Origin: Coriobacteriia bacterium
GTDB lineage: Bacteria; Actinomycetota; Coriobacteriia; Anaerosomatales; Anaerosomataceae
DNA: 64,000 nt
Reading direction: 5' to 3'
Assembly (NCBI GenBank): GCA_016938135.1
Contig: JAFGVD010000015.1
Span: forward strand, 1-64,000
A model generated the notes under the pieces. That model saw only the letters and a list, made by a program, of their open reading frames with translations. It made no database searches and was not told the origin of the DNA. Every line of letters starts with the position of its first letter. Within the stretch, counting starts at the first letter, position 1. Below, piece after piece: positions 9,271-19,226 of this stretch. A program made the translations under genes and the position numbers.

Positions 9271-11175
9271 CTAGACCCCTTTCACAACGATCCACAGCAT
9301 GAGCGCCACAAGCACACCCACGACAAGTCCCTGATAGGTCTGCACGCGACCGACCTGCAGTCTGCGTACGCGGCCTCCGGCGCTCTTCACGAGCTGACCC
9401 AGGCCGTTCACCGCACCATCCACAACGCTCGCGTCAAACCGCCAGCCTACCGCGGCTAGCGCGCGCCAGCTCCGGCCCGCTCCATTCACGACCCCGTCGA
9501 TCACATTGGAATCGAAGCGCCCAAGCCAGGCCGCATGGCGCTGGTACGGACGGACGATGAAGTACTCGTAGGTCAGATCGAGATACAGCTTGTTGACCAG
9601 CGCACCGTACACGTAGTCGACGCGCTGCTTGATTGCCCGCGTGTTGATGACCTTGGTCCGGCGTCCGTACATGAACCAGCCCAGCAACAGGCCTGAGGCG
9701 GCAACCGCGCTGGAGCCCAGCGCCATGCCCAGGGCAGGCCATTCACCCTCGTGACCGAGGAAGTGCGCGAACGCGGGGCTCGCGAAGCCGACCACCACCG
9801 TTACCGCCGCCAGAACACCCATCGGTATGAGCATCTCGTTGTGCGCCTCATGAAGGTCCGAGGTCTGCTGTGGCCCTATGAAGACCCGGAACCACAGGCG
9901 CGCCACGTAATAAGCGGTGACGAACGCGGCCAGCAGCGAGATGGCCAGTGCGACGTAGTGTCCCTCGTGCAGCAGGACGGTGAGTATCTCGTCTTTGCTC
10001 CAGAAGCCCGAGAACGGGAACACTCCCGCCAACGCCAGCGAGCCGATGGTGAAGGTCACCGTGGTCACCTTCAGATGCTTGCCCAGGCCCCCCATCTCGC
10101 GCATGTCCTGGGTATGTGCGGCATGGATGATAACGCCGGCGCCCAGAAACAGCAGCGACTTGAAGAACGCATGTGTGACCAGGTGGAACATGCCTGCGAC
10201 CAGCCCGCCCGCTCCCAGCGCGACGAACATGTAGCCCAGCTGGCTGATAGTGGAGTACGCCAGCACCTTCTTGATGTCATGCTGCACCGAGGCGAGCAGG
10301 CCTGCGGCAAGCGCGGTGACCGACCCCACGATGAGCGTCACCGTGAGCGCTACCCCGCTGGCCTCGAAGATGGGCAGAGCACGCGCCACCAGGTAGACAC
10401 CCGCCGCGACCATCGTGGCCGCGTGGATGAGCGCCGAAGCGGGTGTGGGACCCGCCATCGCATCAGGCAGCCACACGTGCAACGGGAACTGCGCGGACTT
10501 GCCCATCGCCCCGAACAAGAACAGAAGGGCGATGGCCGTGGCCGTCTGCGGAGCCCACTCCATGCCATGCAGCACGGTGGCGAAGTCGAAGGTGCCCGCC
10601 GTGTTGAACATCACCAGCAGGCCGATGGCAAAGCCTATATCACCCACGCGGGTGGTCAGAAACGCCTTGAGCGACGCCTTGCGCGGCGCCTCCTGCTCGT
10701 GCCAGAAGCCGATAAGCAGGTAGCTGCACAGGCCCATGACCTCCCACGCGGCATACAGCTGCAAGAAGTTGTCCGAGAGGACCAGCGTGAGCATCGCCGC
10801 CGTGAACAGCGACAGCACAGCGTAGTACCAGCCGATGCGCTCGTCCCGGTGCATATAGCCTATCGAGTAGACCTGCACGCACAGACTCACAAGGGTCACG
10901 ACCAACAGCATGCTGGCCGAGATGGGATCGAGCAGAAGCCCCGCGCCCAGGACCGCATCGCCGACATGCGCGAACGGGACGAAAGCGTGATAGGCCGCTT
11001 CGGCCTCATGGCCTCCGGGCAACGTGGCGACAAACGCCACGATCGAGAGCAGAAAGGAGAGCGCCACAGCGCCCACCGAGACAGCGATGGCGCCGTTGCG
11101 CAACCGTCGGGATAGAGGTGCAAGCACCGCAAAGGCCGCGGCCGGAAGGAGCGGTATGGCAAGTACGTATCCCAT
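9271..11175 (-). CDS. nuoL: NADH-quinone oxidoreductase subunit L
   Basis: SLCVQVYSIGYMHRDERIGWYYAVLSLF, PLHVWLPDAMAGPTPASALIHAATMVAAGVYLVAR. Confidence 0.95.
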   Translation of the reverse strand: MGYVLAIPLLPAAAFAVLAPLSRRLRNGAIAVSVGAVALSFLLSIVAFVATLPGGHEAEAAYHAFVPFAHVGDAVLGAGLLLDPISASMLLVVTLVSLCVQVYSIGYMHRDERIGWYYAVLSLFTAAMLTLVLSDNFLQLYAAWEVMGLCSYLLIGFWHEQEAPRKASLKAFLTTRVGDIGFAIGLLVMFNTAGTFDFATVLHGMEWAPQTATAIALLFLFGAMGKSAQFPLHVWLPDAMAGPTPASALIHAATMVAAGVYLVARALPIFEASGVALTVTLIVGSVTALAAGLLASVQHDIKKVLAYSTISQLGYMFVALGAGGLVAGMFHLVTHAFFKSLLFLGAGVIIHAAHTQDMREMGGLGKHLKVTTVTFTIGSLALAGVFPFSGFWSKDEILTVLLHEGHYVALAISLLAAFVTAYYVARLWFRVFIGPQQTSDLHEAHNEMLIPMGVLAAVTVVVGFASPAFAHFLGHEGEWPALGMALGSSAVAASGLLLGWFMYGRRTKVINTRAIKQRVDYVYGALVNKLYLDLTYEYFIVRPYQRHAAWLGRFDSNVIDGVVNGAGRSWRALAAVGWRFDASVVDGAVNGLGQLVKSAGGRVRRLQVGRVQTYQGLVVGVLVALMLWIVVKGV

Positions 11176-11176
11176 G

Positions 11177-11488
11177 CTAGCCCTTCAGCTCCTGCATCGC
11201 GTCCAGCTCCACAGTCTTGCGCAAGCGGTAGATAGCAAGTACAAGCGCCAGGCCGAGTCCTATCTCGGCGGCCGAGACGACCATGGAGAACACCGCGAAC
11301 ATCTGACCGGTCATGAGAGCCGGCGTCCGATAGTGGGAGAAGGCGACAAGGTTGATATTCACGGCATTGGCCATGAGCTCCAGACACATGAGCGTCATGA
11401 TGGTGCTCTTGCGGCTGAGCACGCCGTAGAGCCCCAGACTGAACAGCACTGCGGCAAGCGCCATGAAGTGAAGAGGGCCTACGCTCAT
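11177..11488 (-). CDS. nuoK: NADH-quinone oxidoreductase subunit K
   Basis: LFSLGLYGVLSRKSTIMTLMCLELMANAVNINLVAF; start trimmed to MSVGPLHF. Confidence 0.94.
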   Translation of the reverse strand: MSVGPLHFMALAAVLFSLGLYGVLSRKSTIMTLMCLELMANAVNINLVAFSHYRTPALMTGQMFAVFSMVVSAAEIGLGLALVLAIYRLRKTVELDAMQELKG

Positions 11489-11988
11489 CGGCCATCCCCG
11501 CCTTTCGACCACCACACGGCGCCTACGAGCGCCGCTAGCAACACCAAAGACGCGACCTCGAACGGGAGCATCCATGTGGTGAACATCTCCCGGCCGAAGT
11601 CAGCGACGCCGGGGACCTTCTCGGGCATCTCGGCGATCACCGGAACAAAGCGGGTGATAGCCATATAGAGTGCGCCAAGGAAGAGCGCCGCGATGATCGT
11701 CCCAGCCCAGCTGGGCTCATACGGACGGATGGCGTCCTCGCGGCGGCGCAACGTCAACATGATCACAAAGAGCACGAGCACCGAGACGGCGCCCGCGTAG
11801 ACGAGCACCTGCACCAGCGCAAGGAACTCGGCAGAGAGCAACAGGTACAGGCCTGCAGTGGCGACCATGATCTCCAGCAGCCAGAAGGCCGCATGCACGA
11901 CGTTGCGCGTGGAGAGCATCATCACAGCGCCGCCGATGGTGGCGAATGCGAGTATGAGGAACATGACCGGACTCACGGTCTCAGACAT
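11485..11988 (-). CDS. nuoJ: NADH-quinone oxidoreductase subunit J
   Basis: ARNVVHAAFWLLEIMVATAGLYLLLSAEFLALVQVLVYAGAVSVLVLFVIML. Confidence 0.94.
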   Translation of the reverse strand: MSETVSPVMFLILAFATIGGAVMMLSTRNVVHAAFWLLEIMVATAGLYLLLSAEFLALVQVLVYAGAVSVLVLFVIMLTLRRREDAIRPYEPSWAGTIIAALFLGALYMAITRFVPVIAEMPEKVPGVADFGREMFTTWMLPFEVASLVLLAALVGAVWWSKGGDGR

Positions 11989-12439
11989 CCTCTCCCCCTT
12001 TCGCGGCCGCCTTGGCCTCGCGATGCCTCGCTGCCGAAGCTGCGTCCACATCCTCGATCAGCGACCGGGTCAGCTGCGAGGCATCTGTGACCGCAAGCTC
12101 GTACTCGTGCGTCATCTCGATAGCATCGAACGGGCACGCCTCAACGCACAGGCCGCACATCATGCATGCGCCTATCTCATAGTCGAAGCGCTTGATGTGC
12201 TTGGTCTTGTCCTCGCGGGTCTCAACGTCGAGCGACAGGATGTTATCGGGGCAGACACGCACACAGGTCATGCATGCGGTGCACTTGGGCGAACCGTCCT
12301 CGAAGGACCTAGGACCCACCGCCCAGCGAGCGCGCTCCGGGAGTTCGAGCTTCTCGTAGGGATACTGCACGGTGATAGGTCCCCGCAGCATGTTGCGGAA
12401 CGTTATACGCAGTCCGTTCAGCAGTCCAAGACCCCACAT
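11981..12439 (-). CDS. nuoI: NADH-quinone oxidoreductase subunit I, 2x[4Fe-4S]
   Basis: CTACMTCVRVCPDN and CMMCGLCVEACPFDAI. Confidence 0.95.
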   Translation of the reverse strand: MWGLGLLNGLRITFRNMLRGPITVQYPYEKLELPERARWAVGPRSFEDGSPKCTACMTCVRVCPDNILSLDVETREDKTKHIKRFDYEIGACMMCGLCVEACPFDAIEMTHEYELAVTDASQLTRSLIEDVDAASAARHREAKAAAKGGEDV

Positions 12440-12440
12440 G

Positions 12441-13442
12441 TCAGCCCACCACCTTCACGAACAGGCCGGTGAGCATGATGAGCACCAACGACACGGGGAT
12501 GAGGCGCTTCCAGCCCAACTCCATCAGCTGGTCGATGCGCACACGCGGGAAGGTTCCCCGGATCCACATCATGACCGCAATGCCGATGTAGGCCTTGGCA
12601 ATGAAGATGACCGGCCCGAAAGCGTGGTTCATCTCGGCTGGAATCCAGGGAAGCGTCCAGCCGCCGAAGAAGAGCGTGACGCCAAGCGCCGACATGATGA
12701 ACTGATTGCTGAACTCCGAAAGGAACAGAAGACCGAACTTCATGGCCGAGTACTCGGTGGCGAACCCGGCGACGATCTCCGACTCGCCTTCGGACATATC
12801 GAAGGGCGTCTGATTGATCTCCACCAGGCCCGCGATCATGAACACCAGCAGCGTGGGCCACATGAGCGGATTGAGGGCGAACCACCCGGGTATGAAGCCC
12901 AGCCAGTAGCCCTGTTGCGCCTCGACGATCCCGCCGAGGTTCATCGTTCCGGCAACCAGCACGACCGGGAGCACGGAGAGCAGCAACGGCACCTCGTAGG
13001 CTATCTGCTGTGCGGCGGCACGCATGCCTCCAAGCAGCGACCACTTGTTGGCCGAGGCCCATCCAGCCATCAGGATGCCGATAGGCACCAACGACAGGAC
13101 CGCGAACGTGTAGAGCAGTCCGGTGTCCAGGTCGACGATGCGCCAGGTGTTCGAGAACGGCAGGGCGGCGTAAGCCATGAGCGAAGGCACGAACACCACG
13201 GCGGGCGCGATGCGGAACAACCACCGATCGACCGCGCGCGGGGTGACATCCTCTTTGGTCAGCAGCTTGAGGACGTCCATGAGCGTCTGCATCGTGCCCT
13301 TCCAGCCCACGTGCATCGGCCCGAGGCGGATATGCAGGTGACCCAGGACCTTGCGCAGCATATAGATCATCACCACGCCGTTGACCAGCATGATCCCCAG
13401 AGCTGCGAAGAACTTGAGTACGGCGGACAATACAGGGCTCAT
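12441..13442 (-). CDS. nuoH: NADH-quinone oxidoreductase subunit H
   Basis: RLGPMHVGWKGTMQTLMDVLKLLTKED, EINQTPFDMSEGESEIVAGFATEYS. Confidence 0.95.
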   Translation of the reverse strand: MSPVLSAVLKFFAALGIMLVNGVVMIYMLRKVLGHLHIRLGPMHVGWKGTMQTLMDVLKLLTKEDVTPRAVDRWLFRIAPAVVFVPSLMAYAALPFSNTWRIVDLDTGLLYTFAVLSLVPIGILMAGWASANKWSLLGGMRAAAQQIAYEVPLLLSVLPVVLVAGTMNLGGIVEAQQGYWLGFIPGWFALNPLMWPTLLVFMIAGLVEINQTPFDMSEGESEIVAGFATEYSAMKFGLLFLSEFSNQFIMSALGVTLFFGGWTLPWIPAEMNHAFGPVIFIAKAYIGIAVMMWIRGTFPRVRIDQLMELGWKRLIPVSLVLIMLTGLFVKVVG

Positions 13443-14644
13443 CGGTCGATCTCCCCCAGCATGACGTCGGTGGAGCCGATCATCATGACCACGTCCGCAA
13501 GCAGATGTCCGGGCAGCACGTCCTCAAGCGCCTGCAGCGCATAAAGCGACGGACCGTGGTAGTGCATGCGGTAAGGCTTGTCGGTGCCGTCGGAGACCAG
13601 GTGTACACCGGTCTCGCCGCGCGAGGACTCCACGCTGGCGTAGACCTCCCCTTCGGAGGGACGGATGACCTTGGGCATCTTGGCGGTATGCTCGCCCTCG
13701 GGCATACCCTCCATGAGCTGCCTGATCATTCGCGCGGACTCGCGCATCTCGCCCATGCGGACGGTGTAGCGGTCCCACGCATCGCCCGTGCTGCCCAGCG
13801 GCACCTCAAAATCAAGCTCAGGGTATGCGGCATAAGGGATCTGCTTGCGCACATCGAAGTCGACGCCCGCAGCACGCAGGTTGGCGCCGGTCAGCCCGAA
13901 TGCGAGCGCCTTCTCGCGTCCGATGACACCGATGCCTTTGACACGGTGCTGGAAGATCTCGTTGCCGCCCAGGAGCTGATCGTACTCTTCAAGGTAGGTG
14001 TCGAAGGTATCCGTGAACGCCTTGATCTTCGTGTCCACGCCCACGGGAAGATCCGCGAGCACTCCTCCGGGGCGGACGTAGTTGAACATCATCCGCTGGC
14101 CGGTGATGGCCTCGAGGATATCGAGGAGCGCCTCACGTTCACGCATCGCGTACAGGAACTGGCCCATGGCTCCGGTATCCAGACCGAAGGTGCCGTACCA
14201 GACAAGGTGGCTTCCCAGACGGTTGAGCTCCGAGGTGAGTGAGCGCAGCCAATGCGCCTTGCGCGGGACCTCGACCTCCATGAGCTTCTCGGCAGCCATC
14301 GCGAACGCCAGCTCCCCGTGGATGCCGGACACATAGTCGCCGCGGTCCATGAGCGTGCCCACAGCATCGTAGCGACGATGCTCCGCCAGCTTCTCGATGC
14401 CTCTATGCAGGTAGCCGATGGATGCCTCGGCAGCGATGACTTCCTCGCCATCCACCTCGACGAGCATGCGCAAGACGCCATGCGTAGAGGGATGCTGCGG
14501 ACCCATGTTGATGATGAGGTGCTCGGTGGTGAGTCCGTCCACGCCTTCCGGCGCACGTCGGATCCCTGCCGGAGGCTCACCGGGACTGTGCAGCCCTTCG
14601 CCGAGAAGCCCGACGCCTGTCACATCCATTCGCGGGTCTGTCAC
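13439..14644 (-). CDS. nuoD: NADH-quinone oxidoreductase subunit D
   Basis: NMGPQHPSTHGVLRM, IGYLHRGIEKLAEHR, VMMIGSTDVMLGEIDR; start trimmed to GTG at 14644. Confidence 0.95.
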   Translation of the reverse strand: MTDPRMDVTGVGLLGEGLHSPGEPPAGIRRAPEGVDGLTTEHLIINMGPQHPSTHGVLRMLVEVDGEEVIAAEASIGYLHRGIEKLAEHRRYDAVGTLMDRGDYVSGIHGELAFAMAAEKLMEVEVPRKAHWLRSLTSELNRLGSHLVWYGTFGLDTGAMGQFLYAMREREALLDILEAITGQRMMFNYVRPGGVLADLPVGVDTKIKAFTDTFDTYLEEYDQLLGGNEIFQHRVKGIGVIGREKALAFGLTGANLRAAGVDFDVRKQIPYAAYPELDFEVPLGSTGDAWDRYTVRMGEMRESARMIRQLMEGMPEGEHTAKMPKVIRPSEGEVYASVESSRGETGVHLVSDGTDKPYRMHYHGPSLYALQALEDVLPGHLLADVVMMIGSTDVMLGEIDR

Positions 14645-15096
14645 GGGCGACGCACCTCCTCGTGCGTGCGAATCGGCTGGTCTTTGCGCAACAACGGCGC
14701 AACGCCCTCGGTGGTGAGAAGGCGCTTGGGATTGGGATGGCCCGAGAGAGTCAGGCCGAAGAGTTCGGCCGTCTCGCGTTCGGGCATCAGTGCCGCAGGA
14801 TACAGGTTCCACACCGAGGCCATCTCCGCATCGTAAGGGAGCGTGGTCTTCACGAAGACCTCATGTCCTGCGCTGTAGCTTCTCAGCCTGTACGTCAGTT
14901 CGATACTGGATCCGGTGTCGATGCCATCAAAGTCCACGAGTGACTCGTACCCTTCGGCCAGCAGCGCCGCAAGCGCGTCTATGACCACGCTGATCTGCGT
15001 GCGCACCACAAGACCGAGGGTCGTCTCGGCGACCTCGGCATCATGCGCTCCGCCAGTGGCGAGCGTGCTCTTAACTGTTTGCGCGTCGGGCAGCAA
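14641..15096 (-). CDS. nuoC: NADH-quinone oxidoreductase subunit C
   Basis: [30 protein letters not shown]. Confidence 0.93.
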   Translation of the reverse strand: MLPDAQTVKSTLATGGAHDAEVAETTLGLVVRTQISVVIDALAALLAEGYESLVDFDGIDTGSSIELTYRLRSYSAGHEVFVKTTLPYDAEMASVWNLYPAALMPERETAELFGLTLSGHPNPKRLLTTEGVAPLLRKDQPIRTHEEVRRP

Positions 15097-15574
15097 GGCG
15101 CTCCTCCGTCTGTGCGGCTATCTTCTTCTGCAGTTGGATGAACCCGTACTGGACCGACTCCGGCCGAGGAGGACAGCCGGGGATGTAGACATCCACCGGG
15201 ATGATCTGGTCCACACCGAGAACGACGTTGGGATACTCGCGGAACGGGCCGCCCGTGCATGCGCAGGCGCCCATGGCCACAACCCACTTGGGCTCCGGCA
15301 TCTGGTCGTAAAGACGCCTCACGGTCTGGGCCATCTTGTGGTTCACGGTACCGGCCACGATCATGACATCGGTCTGGCGCGGAGAGTTACGGAAGAACAC
15401 GCCCATGCGGTCGAAGTCGAAACGCGGGCCGGATGCACTCATGAGACCCTCGATGGCACAGCATGCGATACCGAAAGCGAGATACCACAGGCTGTTGCGG
15501 CGTGCGTAGTCAAAGAGCTGCTCACTGCGGATGAAGGCGAGAGAGTTCTCACCGGTGAAGCGCTCTATCGCCAT
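15071..15574 (-). CDS. nuoB: NADH-quinone oxidoreductase subunit B
   Basis: [52 protein letters not shown]. Confidence 0.95.
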   Translation of the reverse strand: MAIERFTGENSLAFIRSEQLFDYARRNSLWYLAFGIACCAIEGLMSASGPRFDFDRMGVFFRNSPRQTDVMIVAGTVNHKMAQTVRRLYDQMPEPKWVVAMGACACTGGPFREYPNVVLGVDQIIPVDVYIPGCPPRPESVQYGFIQLQKKIAAQTEERLAARRANS

Positions 15575-15930
15575 CGGAGCGCCCCTTCCTTCCAGGCATA
15601 TGCCAGGCCCGCAGCAAGGATACCTATGAACACGAACATCTCCACGACAATGAAGATCCCCATCTGTCCGAAAGCCGCGGCCCAGGGGTACAGGAACACC
15701 GTCTCGATATCGAAGACGACGAACAGCAGCGCGTACACGTAGTACCCCACACGGAACTGAACCCATGGCGGGCCCACCGGCTCGCTGCCACATTCGTACG
15801 TGGAGAGCTTGGCCTCATCGTGCTTCGAACGAGCCAGGAGATGTGACGCCGAAAGAGTCGCGATTACGAAGAAGACGCCCACGAAGATGAAGGTGGCGAG
15901 CACGACGTGGTCCGCAGACACAGAGTGCAT
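15565..15930 (-). CDS. nuoA: NADH-quinone oxidoreductase subunit A
   Basis: [44 protein letters not shown]. Confidence 0.94.
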   Translation of the reverse strand: MHSVSADHVVLATFIFVGVFFVIATLSASHLLARSKHDEAKLSTYECGSEPVGPPWVQFRVGYYVYALLFVVFDIETVFLYPWAAAFGQMGIFIVVEMFVFIGILAAGLAYAWKEGALRWR

Positions 15931-16140
15931 CTTCAGCGTCCTCCTTCCACCGGTGTCGGTCATCAGGGGTGTAGCTACCGACCCATAGTATGACAACGCC
16001 CCCGCGGCGGCGAAGTGATACTGCCCGTCCGGGGGTGCAAGGTCGTGACAACGTAACACGGGTTACAAGAACGGTGCAAGCCCCAGGGGGTATTTTGCAG
16101 AACGCGCCCGAACAGGCCGGGCACTGGCCCGGAATATGAA

Positions 16141-16166
16141 GAAAGGGCCCCGCATGGGACCCTTTC
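16141..16166 (-). terminator. Hairpin downstream of tRNA-Thr
   Basis: GAAAGGG...CCCTTTC stem (plus strand gaaagggccccgcatgggaccctttc), located 3' of the tRNA. Confidence 0.6.
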
Positions 16167-16176
16167 GAACTCACTA

Positions 16177-16252
16177 TGGAGCCGACGAGCGGATTCGAAC
16201 CGCTGACCTGCGCATTACGAGTGCGCTGCTCTACCAGCTGAGCTACGTCGGC
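16177..16252 (-). tRNA. tRNA-Thr (anticodon CGU), CCA encoded
   Basis: GCCGACGTAGCTCAGCTGGTAGAGCAGCGCACTCGTAATGCGCAGGTCAGCGGTTCGAATCCGCTCGTCGGCTCCA; all four arms pair, anticodon loop CTCGTAA. Confidence 0.96.
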
Positions 16253-16253
16253 A

Positions 16254-17459
16254 CTACTCGGCCTTATCGGCCGGCTTTCCCTGTCCGCCACTTGACGGAC
16301 GACGCCTGCGACGGCGCCTCGACGTCGAGGGAGTACCCTCGCCGGCCGGTTTGGCCTCACCCTTCTCGCCGCCCTGTTTGGGCTGCGGCTTGGGCTGTCG
16401 TTTCTTCTGCTGCTTCTGCTGTCCTTGCTGCTGTCCCGACTTCTCGGCCTGTTGCGGCTGCTGAGACCCGGCCGCACTCCCGGGCCTACGCTTCCGCGAC
16501 CTGCGCGACCGACGACTCTTGGTCTCGCCTGTCTGACCCGATTCGACACTCTCGCTCTTGGGCGCCTTCGCGACCGGCTTGCTCAGCATGACCGGCTCCG
16601 GGAACTCCGGTTCCGGCGGCTTGATCGCGTCTGCTTTCAACTTGCACGGACAGCCCTTGCCTGCGCTGCAGTCCAGACCTTCCAACGGCACCGTGACCAT
16701 GGTGCCATCCGGAAGACGAAGCGTAACGGCTTCCTTGGGCGTATTCAAGGACAAGATCTTGCCAAGTCCGTCCGGTGTCTCCACCGGAGACCCGCATTTT
16801 GGTGCACGCTGCTTGAAGTCTTTGTATGCCTCATACTCGTAGCGCAGACAGCACATGAGTCTGCCACACAGCCCGCTGATTTTCAACGGGTTCAAAGGCA
16901 GGTCTTGTTCTTTTGCCATCCGGATCGAAACCGGCTGGAACTCACTGCCGAAACGCGTGCAGCAAAGCTGCTCGCCACAGTGTCCCAATCCGCCCACCAT
17001 ACGCGCTTCGTCGCGCACACCTATCTGGCGCATGTCGATGCGTGTATGGAACTCTGAAGCGAGTTCACGGACGAGATCGCGGAAGTCCACGCGCTCCTCG
17101 GCCACGAAGTAGAAGACCATCTTGGAGTCGTCGAACAGGTGCTCCACACCGATGGGCTTCATGTCGAGCTTGTGCTTAGCCACCAGGCGGCGGAACGCGT
17201 CCATCTCCCCGCGCAGGGCGTTATCGTAGCCTTCCACCCTGTCGAGGTCGTTTTGCGTCGCCACACGCAACACCGGCTTGAGCGTGCCCGGGACGGCGTC
17301 GGCCTCGACCTCGCGCGGGCCCATGACGACCTCGCCGAACTCCTGGCCTCGCTCGGTACTGACGATCACGTGATCGCCCTCTGCTGCAGACGTCGCAGCA
17401 GGGTCGAAGTAGAGTACCTTGCCCGCATAGGGCAGTTTGACTCCCACTACCGTGGGCAT
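16254..17459 (-). CDS. ricT: PSP1-domain / RicT (YaaT)-family protein with Q/K-rich C-terminal tail
   Basis: HCGEQLCCTRFGSEFQPVSIRMAKEQDLPLNPLKISGLCGRLMCCLRYE Cys-rich signature. Confidence 0.9.
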   Translation of the reverse strand: MPTVVGVKLPYAGKVLYFDPAATSAAEGDHVIVSTERGQEFGEVVMGPREVEADAVPGTLKPVLRVATQNDLDRVEGYDNALRGEMDAFRRLVAKHKLDMKPIGVEHLFDDSKMVFYFVAEERVDFRDLVRELASEFHTRIDMRQIGVRDEARMVGGLGHCGEQLCCTRFGSEFQPVSIRMAKEQDLPLNPLKISGLCGRLMCCLRYEYEAYKDFKQRAPKCGSPVETPDGLGKILSLNTPKEAVTLRLPDGTMVTVPLEGLDCSAGKGCPCKLKADAIKPPEPEFPEPVMLSKPVAKAPKSESVESGQTGETKSRRSRRSRKRRPGSAAGSQQPQQAEKSGQQQGQQKQQKKRQPKPQPKQGGEKGEAKPAGEGTPSTSRRRRRRRPSSGGQGKPADKAE

Positions 17460-18577
17460 CGTAAGACCTCCTGTATGTCGAACAGCATGGCCTCTACGGC
17501 CAGCTGCGGGCTCACATTATACGAGATACGGCTCCTTGCGCGAGTGACTGACTCCAACGCGCGCACTGCAGCCCTGGGAGTCATGACAGCGGCGACCTCC
17601 GCGATAGCGTCCGCGTCGTCGGCGTTGGCCACCAACTCCGGTGCCCATCCTGACATCACCAAGCAATCCCGAAGCCAGCTCTCGGTCACGCTTAGCACTT
17701 CGGTCACACCTTCGCGCTCACGGGCGGTGAGTTCACGCTTGTGACGCTCCTCCAGCGGCTTGGTGGACTGCTTCTTGCCAAGAAGCTCCTTGCGCTCGGC
17801 AAGCTCACCCGCCTGCGCGGTCTTGAGCAGCTCCACCGGTGCCTTCGCCTCAGAGAGCACTTGGCGCGCGCCGAGCAAGACATCATGACCATCCATGAGC
17901 GGAAGCCGTTTGAGCAGCTCTACGGTGGCGTTGCGAGTCTGACGCCTCACCGGAGAGGCCAGAAAGTCCAGTGCTCGAGAGACGACTCCGTCCGAGGCTG
18001 CAAGCGCCGCTTTCGCCTCGTTGAGGGTGGCGCCGCTGCGCTGCACGAGAACGCCCAAGGCTGCGGACTCAGGTACCGGACGGAAACGCACCACCTGGCA
18101 ACGTGATGCGATCGTGGGGATCACGGCGTCGAAGGTACGCGAGAGCAGCACGATGAGCACATCGTCCGGCGGCTCCTCGAGGGTCTTGAGAAACGCGTTG
18201 GCAGACTCAGCGTTGAAGCGATCCGCTTCTTCGATGATGTATATCTTGTGCGTCGCCTGTACCGGCCTGAGGCTCACATCGTGGATGACCTCACGAATCT
18301 GCTCGACCATGTAGGTGGCAGCACCGGCGGGCTGCAGGATATGGACATCCGGATGCAGCCCGTTGCGCACCCTTCGGCATATCGAACAGACTCCACAGCC
18401 TCCGTCATCGCAGAACAGCGCGCACGCGAGCGCCCGGGCGGCGGTCTTCTTGCCCGCGCCCGTGGGTCCGACGAAGAGGTAGGCGTGCGACACCGTACCG
18501 GTCGTCGCGGCTTGCTTGAGGAAGTCTGCGACCCGTTTCTGTGCGATCAGGTCGTCCCAGACACAGCTGCGTTCCAT
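17447..18577 (-). CDS. holB: DNA polymerase III subunit delta'
   Basis: AYLFVGPTGAGKKTAARALACALFC, Zn-binding Cys cluster, YIIEEADRFNAESANAFLKTLEEPP. Confidence 0.93.
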   Translation of the reverse strand: MERSCVWDDLIAQKRVADFLKQAATTGTVSHAYLFVGPTGAGKKTAARALACALFCDDGGCGVCSICRRVRNGLHPDVHILQPAGAATYMVEQIREVIHDVSLRPVQATHKIYIIEEADRFNAESANAFLKTLEEPPDDVLIVLLSRTFDAVIPTIASRCQVVRFRPVPESAALGVLVQRSGATLNEAKAALAASDGVVSRALDFLASPVRRQTRNATVELLKRLPLMDGHDVLLGARQVLSEAKAPVELLKTAQAGELAERKELLGKKQSTKPLEERHKRELTAREREGVTEVLSVTESWLRDCLVMSGWAPELVANADDADAIAEVAAVMTPRAAVRALESVTRARSRISYNVSPQLAVEAMLFDIQEVLRCPR

Positions 18578-18584
18578 AGTGCGG

Positions 18585-19226
18585 CTATCGTAGCATGCCG
18601 CGCGATTGCAGCGCGGCTTCCACATGCGCCCAGATCGAGGCGGCAACCGCTGCGGGAGCGTCCCGATGTATCAGCCTCACGCGCTCCGGTTCTCGCGCGG
18701 CAAGCTCGGTGAAGCCGAGACGGACACGCTCGTGAAAGTCGAGCTGTTCAAGCTCGAGACGATCCGCACCCTTGGGAGTGGCTGCCGCGACACCCTCGGC
18801 CGGGTCCACGTCCAGGAAGAACGTGAGATCCGGCATCAGCCCACCGGTGGCAGCATCACTCATCGCCTGCACCATGGCAAGATCGAGCCCGCGCCCGTAT
18901 CCCTGATACGCGTACGAGGAGTCAGCGAACCGATCGGTGAGGACGACGGTCCCCTCCTCCAGCGCCGGCCGGATCACCGAACTCACATGATGCGCCCGGC
19001 TTGCCTCATACAAGAAGAGCTCCGCAACAGGGTCAAGCCCCATATGCGTGGGATCGAGCAGGATATCGCGGATCTTGTCGCCAGCAAGAGTGCCTCCGGG
19101 CTCGCGCGCCACTATCGCGTGCAGGCCGAGGGCTTCCAGACGGTCTGCCAGCAGGCGGATCTGGCTCGATTTGCCCGAACCCTCACCGCCCTCGAAGGAG
19201 ATGAACAGGCCCTTTGTCGCGCTCAC
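18585..19226 (-). CDS. tmk: Thymidylate kinase
   Basis: LFISFEGGEGSGKSSQIRLLADRL, REPGGT, TDRFADSSYAYQGYGRGL; GTG start overlaps upstream stop (GTGA). Confidence 0.94.
   Translation of the reverse strand: MSATKGLFISFEGGEGSGKSSQIRLLADRLEALGLHAIVAREPGGTLAGDKIRDILLDPTHMGLDPVAELFLYEASRAHHVSSVIRPALEEGTVVLTDRFADSSYAYQGYGRGLDLAMVQAMSDAATGGLMPDLTFFLDVDPAEGVAAATPKGADRLELEQLDFHERVRLGFTELAAREPERVRLIHRDAPAAVAASIWAHVEAALQSRGMLR

Noticed and set aside
9751-11115. 454-aa plus-strand ORF opposite nuoL
   Set aside because: Arg/His/Gln-rich translation typical of an antisense frame of a conserved membrane protein gene.
17139-17744. Other mid-length plus-strand ORFs in 16-19 kb
   Set aside because: All lie opposite ricT/holB/tmk and lack independent support.
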